64,000 nt of DNA. Source: Alphaproteobacteria bacterium. GTDB taxonomy: Bacteria; Pseudomonadota; Alphaproteobacteria; Micropepsales; Micropepsaceae. Of this stretch, positions 59,522-64,000 are shown piece by piece; the stretch's first letter is position 1, and each line of letters begins with the position of its first letter. The notes under the pieces were generated by a model that was not told the DNA's origin, made no database searches, and saw only the letters and a list, made by a program, of their open reading frames with translations. The stretch lies in assembly GCA_016125165.1 (NCBI GenBank), contig WGMH01000001.1:744001-808000 (forward strand), read 5' to 3'. The position numbers and the translations under genes are program-made.

Positions 59522-60196
59522 TCATAGAAGGCGCTCATAAAAGCCGCCGAACGTGCGCTCACGATCCACCAGATGTATCTCCAGAATCCAGTGCCGCTCT
59601 TCGCCGTTGTGATCGGGGTCGCGCATGCGTGAGGGATTTCCGGCCGCAATCATTCGCCCCTCGCGCGGTGGCGGCGCATGGGGGAATTTGCCAATGATGG
59701 TGTGCCCGGCAATCACGCCGCCGAATGCCCAGCCAGCATCGCACGCCACTTGCTGCGCAAAGGCGAAAAGCTGTTCGCAGGTGATATCGGGCGTCGCGCG
59801 ATAATGCGCGGCAGCTTTTTCGAATAGCCGTGGCAGATCGGCGACGAGGCGCTGCTTGTCGGGATCGGAACCCAAAGCATAGGAGCGTCCAAGGTCCGCC
59901 TCCCATTCTTCGAGTACGGGCCCGAAATCCAGATAGACCGTATCGTCCGGCTTGATCACGCGGTCCGGCGGATCATCGCTGAAGATGCACACGGTATTTG
60001 GGCCGGAGCGCACGATGCGCTTGTGCCAATGCTGCGTTACGCCAAACCGCTCCCGCGCCAGCGCATTGATCTCGTCGCTGAGCTGGGATTCGCTCTTGCC
60101 GGGCGCGATCAGCCCCGCTGCCTCTACCGCATCGAAAAGTGCATTGCCGCGCGCCTCGGCGGCTTCGAGCATCGCGCGTTTGGAAGAATGTGCCAT
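59522..60196 (-). CDS. M24-family metallopeptidase-like protein
   Basis: 224 residues from ATG 60196. A creatinase/aminopeptidase-like pita-bread fold is indicated by IVRSGPNTVCIFSDDPPDRVI, VYLDFGPVLEEWEADLGRSYAL (two metal Asp), GGVIAGHTIIGKFPH (His) and ERHWILEIHLVDR (Glu). The protein is shorter than aminopeptidase P and the usual final Glu region is compressed, so it could be a binding rather than a cleaving member. GGAGG lies next to the start. Confidence 0.82.
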   Translation of the reverse strand: MAHSSKRAMLEAAEARGNALFDAVEAAGLIAPGKSESQLSDEINALARERFGVTQHWHKRIVRSGPNTVCIFSDDPPDRVIKPDDTVYLDFGPVLEEWEADLGRSYALGSDPDKQRLVADLPRLFEKAAAHYRATPDITCEQLFAFAQQVACDAGWAFGGVIAGHTIIGKFPHAPPPREGRMIAAGNPSRMRDPDHNGEERHWILEIHLVDRERTFGGFYERLL

Positions 60197-60227
60197 GCCT
60201 CCAGATTGACATGCATGATCCAAATGC

Positions 60228-60260
60228 AGAAGGCCCGATGCGTGTGGCACCGGGCCTTCT
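60228..60260 (-). terminator. Terminator after ferritin-like gene 2
   Basis: AGAAGGCCCG-13 nt-CGGGCCTTCT, a perfect 10-bp stem 21 bases downstream of the ferritin-like gene in its direction of transcription. The following T-run is weak. Confidence 0.75.
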
Positions 60261-60281
60261 GGAACGCATGACGAAACGTGG

Positions 60282-61403
60282 TTATTCAGCCGCCAGTAGC
60301 GCCTGGCCTTTGGAGGCGTCGTTGAAGTTGATCGTCTGCAGGTAGCGGATGCCCTCTTCGGCAATGTCGTCGCCCACCATGCGTTCGCCTTCGTTCCTCA
60401 GCTCGTCCATATCCACATACATGCCATAAAAGGCGCGGGTGCGGTCGGTGATGATGCCGGCATTCAACAGCGTCTTGATAAGAACGCGGAAGATGTTCGC
60501 CGACTGCTTCATCGCATTGCGGCGATCTTCGTCGGTGAAGGCTTCCTGAATCGCAGCCATCGCGTCCTGATAGTCGATGCCCACGCCCTCATAAACCACC
60601 TTCATCTGCTCGGGGTTCACGAGGTTGAAGAGCAGCGTCTGGAAGCAGCGCGCCGCCCAATCTTCCACGATTTCCAGCTCTTCCTTGGACAGCTTCGGAA
60701 TCGTGCGGTCGGCCCAGATCTTTCCGAACTTGTGATGGAACGCTTCGTCCGTCATGACGAGCTGGCAGAGCTTCACGAGCAGCGGGTCTTTGGACTTCTG
60801 ATAGAGTGTCGCGAACGCGCCCATCGCAAGGCCTTCGACCAGCATCTGCATGCCCACGATCTTCTTGTACACTTCCGGCGCCAGAACCATTTCGGTCAGA
60901 AGCGATTGCAGCGTCGCGCCGCAGGGAAGCGGCGTGCCCCAGCGCGCCTTGATGTAAGCGGCGAACGCGGTGACGTGACGGGCTTCTTCGCGCGTCTGGT
61001 TGGCGGCATATTCCTGCGCGCCCGGATCTTTCAGGATGTGGCAGAGCGAGGCGGAAAGCGCGAGCGCGCCCTGTTCGCCATGCAGAATCGCCGAAAGCTG
61101 CCAGCGCGTGGATTCGGAAGCGAATTTGCGCTTCTGCTCATCGGTCATCGTGTCGCCGATGCGGGTGCGGAAGATCGGGAAGAACTCTTCCGGCGGCAGG
61201 ATCGTGTCCTTGTCCTGATCGAACGGTTCTGAGAAGTCGATGTATTTCTTGTCCAGCGGATCCCAGAAGTGATCGTGCGTGGCGCTGATGATCTTGTCGA
61301 ATGCGGAGGAACGCTTGCCGTAACGCTCCACTTCGAGCATCGCCGGAAAATCATCCGGGGCTACTGCGTCGTAGGCTTCGTCCTTCGTGATCTGATTGGT
61401 CAT
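60282..61403 (-). CDS. Ferritin-like diiron protein, paralogue 2
   Basis: 373 residues from ATG 61403 with GGGAGG 6 bases upstream. It shares with paralogue 1 (45014) the segments SSAFDKIISATHDHFWDPLD, ILHGEQGALALSASLCHIL, NQTREEARHV, IVGMQMLVEGLAMGAFAT and TDEAFHHKFGKIWADRTIP, so the likely iron ligands are the same. The two differ mainly in the region after the first 60 residues and near the C-terminus. Two copies of the TGACG-N4-CGTCA palindrome bracket its promoter. Both may act in oxygen-dependent chemistry under one regulator; substrate unknown. Confidence 0.85.
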   Translation of the reverse strand: MTNQITKDEAYDAVAPDDFPAMLEVERYGKRSSAFDKIISATHDHFWDPLDKKYIDFSEPFDQDKDTILPPEEFFPIFRTRIGDTMTDEQKRKFASESTRWQLSAILHGEQGALALSASLCHILKDPGAQEYAANQTREEARHVTAFAAYIKARWGTPLPCGATLQSLLTEMVLAPEVYKKIVGMQMLVEGLAMGAFATLYQKSKDPLLVKLCQLVMTDEAFHHKFGKIWADRTIPKLSKEELEIVEDWAARCFQTLLFNLVNPEQMKVVYEGVGIDYQDAMAAIQEAFTDEDRRNAMKQSANIFRVLIKTLLNAGIITDRTRAFYGMYVDMDELRNEGERMVGDDIAEEGIRYLQTINFNDASKGQALLAAE

Positions 61404-61432
61404 GAAATCCTCCCGAGGGCCATTTGGGGAAA

Positions 61433-61446
61433 TGACGGTAGCGTCA
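61433..61446. promoter_or_regulatory. Operator 1 before ferritin-like gene 2
   Basis: TGACGGTAGCGTCA, 13 of 14 positions symmetric apart from one outer-core mismatch, located 30 bases before ATG 61403, near the expected transcription start. Confidence 0.65.
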
Positions 61447-61473
61447 ATATGGGGGCAAATTGATAAATGTCAA
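61447..61473 (-). promoter_or_regulatory. Candidate promoter of ferritin-like gene 2
   Basis: On the minus strand TTGACA (61468-61473) is followed after 18 bases by TATTGA (61444-61449), a good -35 and a weak -10. Operators lie immediately upstream of the -35 and on the -10/start region. Confidence 0.55.
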
Positions 61474-61479
61474 TGAAAA

Positions 61480-61493
61480 TGACGCTCGCGTCA
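61480..61493. promoter_or_regulatory. Operator 2 before ferritin-like gene 2
   Basis: TGACGCTCGCGTCA, a palindrome with 6-bp arms TGACGC/GCGTCA, the same arms as the site at 44927. Its centre is 47 bases from that of operator 1. Confidence 0.7.
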
Positions 61494-61537
61494 CTTTCCT
61501 GACTCCGAGTCAGACAATCGAACCTGCAATCAATCAA

Positions 61538-62134
61538 TCAATCTTCGCTGAGCGTGCCCTTGGTGGAGGCGACACCGCCTTCCAGCCGTTCGTCCGGGGT
61601 GATCGCCTGCCGAAGCGCCCGTGCCAGCCCCTTGAAGCAAGTCTCCACAATGTGGTGGCTGTTGGAGCCGTAGAGGTTCTCCATGTGCAGGCAGATGCCG
61701 GCGTTCTGCGCGAAGGCCTGGAACCACTCCTTGAACAGCTCGGTGTCCATCTCGCCCAGTTTGGGTTTCGGGATCTCCACGTTCCAGATCAGATAGGGCC
61801 GGTTGGAAACATCGATGGCCACGCGCGTCAGTGCTTCATCCATTGGAATGAGCGCGAAGCCGAAGCGGGCAATGCCCGCGAAATCGCCCAGCGCCCGCTT
61901 TACCGCCTGCCCGATCACGATGGCTGTGTCTTCGGTGGTGTGGTGGAAATCGACATGAAGGTCGCCCGCCGCGCGCACCTTCAGGTCAATCAGCGAATGG
62001 CGGCCGAAACTCTCCAGCATGTGGTCCAGAAATCCGATGCCGGTATCGATGTCGCAATCGCCCGAGCCGTCGAGATCGAGCGAAACGGCGATCTCGGTCT
62101 CGCGTGTCTTGCGTTCAACGGTTGCAGTACGCAT
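61538..62134 (-). CDS. hisB: HisB, imidazoleglycerol-phosphate dehydratase
   Basis: 198 residues, monofunctional type. Both metal-binding motifs are present: [18 protein letters not shown] (HHxxED) and [18 protein letters not shown]. Seventh step of histidine synthesis. It diverges from the exported-protein gene and hslV. In many alphaproteobacteria hisB is followed by hisH-hisA-hisF; here it is alone and hisHA are at 13.5-14.9 kb. Confidence 0.96.
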   Translation of the reverse strand: MRTATVERKTRETEIAVSLDLDGSGDCDIDTGIGFLDHMLESFGRHSLIDLKVRAAGDLHVDFHHTTEDTAIVIGQAVKRALGDFAGIARFGFALIPMDEALTRVAIDVSNRPYLIWNVEIPKPKLGEMDTELFKEWFQAFAQNAGICLHMENLYGSNSHHIVETCFKGLARALRQAITPDERLEGGVASTKGTLSED

Positions 62135-62300
62135 GGCCTTGCCTCTGGACTCCCGGGTTCCTGCTAATAACGCATGGAATTTGGGGTGTCGAACGTCTCC
62201 GGACGCTGATTGTAGCGCCCCGCTCCTTACGATCCGTAACTTGCCGCACCCCTCCCCGGCCTAGTATTCCATTGGCTAACGACATGGTGGGGGCTGTATT

Positions 62301-62897
62301 GTGAAAGTATTGATTTTCGGATGTCGTGCCTTTGTTGGCCCATTTCTCGCGCTTGTACTTGTCGCGGTGCCGGCCTGGGCAGGGGGAGGCTGCGTCCAGC
62401 CCAATTGCCACCTTGCCGGGCAAGCCATCCTGACCGATAGCGCCGGCAAGTCGCACCGGATTGAAATTCCCAAGGCGCCCTACCTGCATGACGGCGAATT
62501 GCGACTCTATCCCGGCCAGTCGGTGTTGCTGCACGTTGCGGATGCCAAGGATGGCGGCTTGGGCGCCATCTCCGTCTCCAGGGCGGAAGCAGCGAAGCCA
62601 GATGGCTCCAATTTCCTCAAGGATTTGAACACCGAGCCCGGCATGCTGATCGTCACCTATTTCCAGCGTGGCAAGGGCGGGCCAATGGAATTGCGTATCG
62701 CGCACAATCTGCTCAATGCTGTGCGCTACAGGGCCGCGACCGATGTTCTGACCGCAAAAGGCTATCTCACTCAATCCGCTGCGATCTGCGCCGTCCCGCC
62801 CATGAAAGTGGGGCCGGAAACCTGGCCCTACCTCATTGCCGCGGTGACCCTCAAAGATTTCCGCTTCGCCACCGACCAGGAAAAACCCTGCGTCTGA
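62301..62897 (+). CDS. Exported protein of unknown function
   Basis: 198 residues from GTG 62301. Signal peptide KVLIFGCRAFVGPFLALVLV (cleaved near AWA-GG). The mature protein has four Cys (GGCVQPNCH, ICAVPP, KPCV), probably disulfide-bonded, and a GELRLYPGQSVLLHVADAK strand region that recalls small periplasmic beta proteins. No family recognised. It lies between hisB (divergent) and hslV (64 bases downstream). Confidence 0.7.
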   Translation: MKVLIFGCRAFVGPFLALVLVAVPAWAGGGCVQPNCHLAGQAILTDSAGKSHRIEIPKAPYLHDGELRLYPGQSVLLHVADAKDGGLGAISVSRAEAAKPDGSNFLKDLNTEPGMLIVTYFQRGKGGPMELRIAHNLLNAVRYRAATDVLTAKGYLTQSAAICAVPPMKVGPETWPYLIAAVTLKDFRFATDQEKPCV

Positions 62898-62961
62898 ACG
62901 TGCGCAGTGGTGACCGCGCCCGCCTTTGCGATGGCGGGATCGTTCCTATATTGGGACCGAT

Positions 62962-63510
62962 ATGAGCGATACCAAATGGCGGTCCACCACGATCCTTGCC
63001 GTCCGAAAGGGCGGAGTCGTGATTGTGGCAGGTGACGGGCAGGTTACGGCAGGCGCCACCGTGATGAAATCCAACGCCCGAAAAGTGCGGCGCATTGGCA
63101 AGAACGCAGACGTTGTCGTTGGCTTTGCAGGCGCAACGGCAGACGCTTTTGCATTGTCAGAGCGCCTTGAAGCCAAGATCGAACAGCACCCCGGCAATCT
63201 GGCCCGGGCCTGCGTGGAGTTGGCGAAGGATTGGCGCACCGATCGATACCTTCGCCGCCTTGAAGCGATGATGGCCGTGGCCGACGCCAAGACCTCGCTG
63301 ATCCTGTCAGGTACCGGAGATGTGGTGGAACCGGAAGACGGGCTCATTGGTATCGGTTCGGGCGGGCCTTATGCGCTTGCCGCCGCGCGCGCGCTTCTGC
63401 CGCTCGATCTCTCCGCCGAAGATATCGCCCGCCGCGCGATGAAAATCGCTGCCGACATCTGCGTCTACACCAACGAGAACATCGTCATCGAGAGTATCGC
63501 GTCCGTATGA
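62962..63510 (+). CDS. hslV: HslV, peptidase subunit of the HslUV protease
   Basis: 182 residues from ATG 62962. [24 protein letters not shown] contains the catalytic N-terminal Thr after processing (TTILAV); Lys in NARKVRRIG and [12 protein letters not shown] are the proteasome-like signature. C-terminal half with [16 protein letters not shown] is complete. A twelve-subunit ring that degrades proteins unfolded by HslU. The stop overlaps the hslU start by 4 bases. Confidence 0.97.
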   Translation: MSDTKWRSTTILAVRKGGVVIVAGDGQVTAGATVMKSNARKVRRIGKNADVVVGFAGATADAFALSERLEAKIEQHPGNLARACVELAKDWRTDRYLRRLEAMMAVADAKTSLILSGTGDVVEPEDGLIGIGSGGPYALAAARALLPLDLSAEDIARRAMKIAADICVYTNENIVIESIASV

Positions 63511-64000
63511 GTGCATTCTTCACGCCCCGCGAAATCGTTTCCGAACTCGATCGCTACATCGTCGGCCAGGCCGAAGCCAAACGCGCCGTCGCCATTGCCT
63601 TGCGCAACCGCTGGCGCCGCCAGCAACTCTCGCCGGAATTGCGCGAGGAAGTGCTGCCGAAGAACATTCTCATGATCGGGCCCACGGGTGTGGGCAAAAC
63701 CGAAATCTCGCGCCGCCTTGCGCGGCTGGCGCAGGCGCCCTTCCTGAAAGTGGAAGCCACCAAGTTCACCGAAGTCGGCTATGTCGGCCGCGATGTCGAA
63801 CAGATAGTGCGCGATCTCGTTGAGGTTGCGATCGGACAGGTAAAGACAGCGCGCCGCAAGGATGTGGAAGCCGCCGCCGAAGCGCGCGCCGAGGAACGCA
63901 TTCTGGACGCGCTCGTGGGCGAGAAATCGAGCGCCGGCACGCGCGAAACCTTCCGCAAGCGCCTGCGCGATGGCGAACTCGACGACAAAGAGGTCGAACT
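63507..64000 (+). CDS. hslU: HslU, ATPase subunit of the HslUV protease (3' end outside window)
   Basis: The first 164 codons are in the window. [28 protein letters not shown] is the N-terminal signature, [21 protein letters not shown] the Walker A motif (about residues 55-68) and [20 protein letters not shown] the pore-loop region. It continues into the start of the I domain. Coupled to hslV by an ATGA overlap. Confidence 0.96.
   Translation, partial: MSAFFTPREIVSELDRYIVGQAEAKRAVAIALRNRWRRQQLSPELREEVLPKNILMIGPTGVGKTEISRRLARLAQAPFLKVEATKFTEVGYVGRDVEQIVRDLVEVAIGQVKTARRKDVEAAAEARAEERILDALVGEKSSAGTRETFRKRLRDGELDDKEVE

Overview
This is a G+C-rich chromosomal segment of an alphaproteobacterium. 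The evidence is the mnmE-mnmG-rsmG-parA-parB block with two perfect parS palindromes, a senC/regB/regA redox-control locus, an MmcB-family repair gene, a DUF6489 gene, hslVU next to hisB, and many 4-nt ATGA stop/start overlaps. I cannot fix the genus; a relative of Rhizomicrobium/Micropepsaceae would fit but is only a guess. There are no rRNA operons, CRISPR arrays, insertion sequences or phage genes.

Layout. 1-2 kb: the 3' part of a giant pentapeptide-type repeat protein with C-terminal membrane segments, followed by a broken P-loop gene. 2-7.5 kb: small metabolic enzymes (UPF0114 membrane protein, HD-domain protein, SnoaL-like protein, quinone oxidoreductase, dienelactone hydrolase, DUF255 thioredoxin-like protein). 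7.6-13.5 kb: tRNA modification and chromosome partition. 13.5-17 kb: hisH-hisA, an RcnB-like basic protein built on 11-residue repeats, a retropepsin-like protein. 17-24.4 kb: lepA, an MFS carrier, and pheT-pheS-rplT-rpmI (all minus strand). 24.5-30.8 kb: VanZ-like protein, mscL, a methionine sulfoxide repair pair (msrB plus free-Met-R-SO reductase), a second MFS gene beside an unrecognised gene, and a DUF2914 protein.

31-37.6 kb is the most interesting part: a lasso-peptide biosynthetic gene cluster. It has an asparagine-synthetase-like cyclase, a PqqD-like leader-binding protein (B1), a transglutaminase-like leader protease (B2), an HPr-kinase-like kinase and a PAPS sulfotransferase. Between the cyclase and B1 lie about 2.1 kb that hold four short precursor genes, most of them below normal gene-finding thresholds: one killed by a nonsense codon in its core, two intact on the plus strand, one intact on the minus strand. 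All four share a basic-[PH]-Y-x-x-P-x-[LV] leader motif, a Lys-x5-[Asp/Glu] core start and a hydroxyl residue at the C-terminus. Two decayed copies of the 3' end of the cyclase gene are interspersed among them, so the precursor array seems to have grown by duplication and then eroded. The likely product is a small family of lasso peptides with 7-residue rings, phosphorylated at the C-terminal Ser/Thr and perhaps sulfated.

37.7-49.7 kb: a decayed tRNA-Arg 3' half, an OmpA-family protein, intact tRNA-Arg(CCG), three hydrolase/peptidase genes, a CHASE2 protein with a degenerate nucleotide-cyclase domain, a ferritin-like diiron protein, a TetR-SDR-crotonase operon and an EF-hand protein. A second ferritin-like paralogue lies at 60-61 kb; both paralogues carry the same 14-bp palindrome in front of them, which suggests co-regulation. 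49.8-64 kb: a sorbosone-dehydrogenase-like propeller protein, a YeiH-type carrier with its LysR regulator, tRNA-Ala(CGC), yggT-DUF167-folD, senC/regB/regA, MmcQ- and MmcB-type proteins, a VOC protein, an M24 peptidase-like protein, hisB, and hslV with the 5' part of hslU running off the window.
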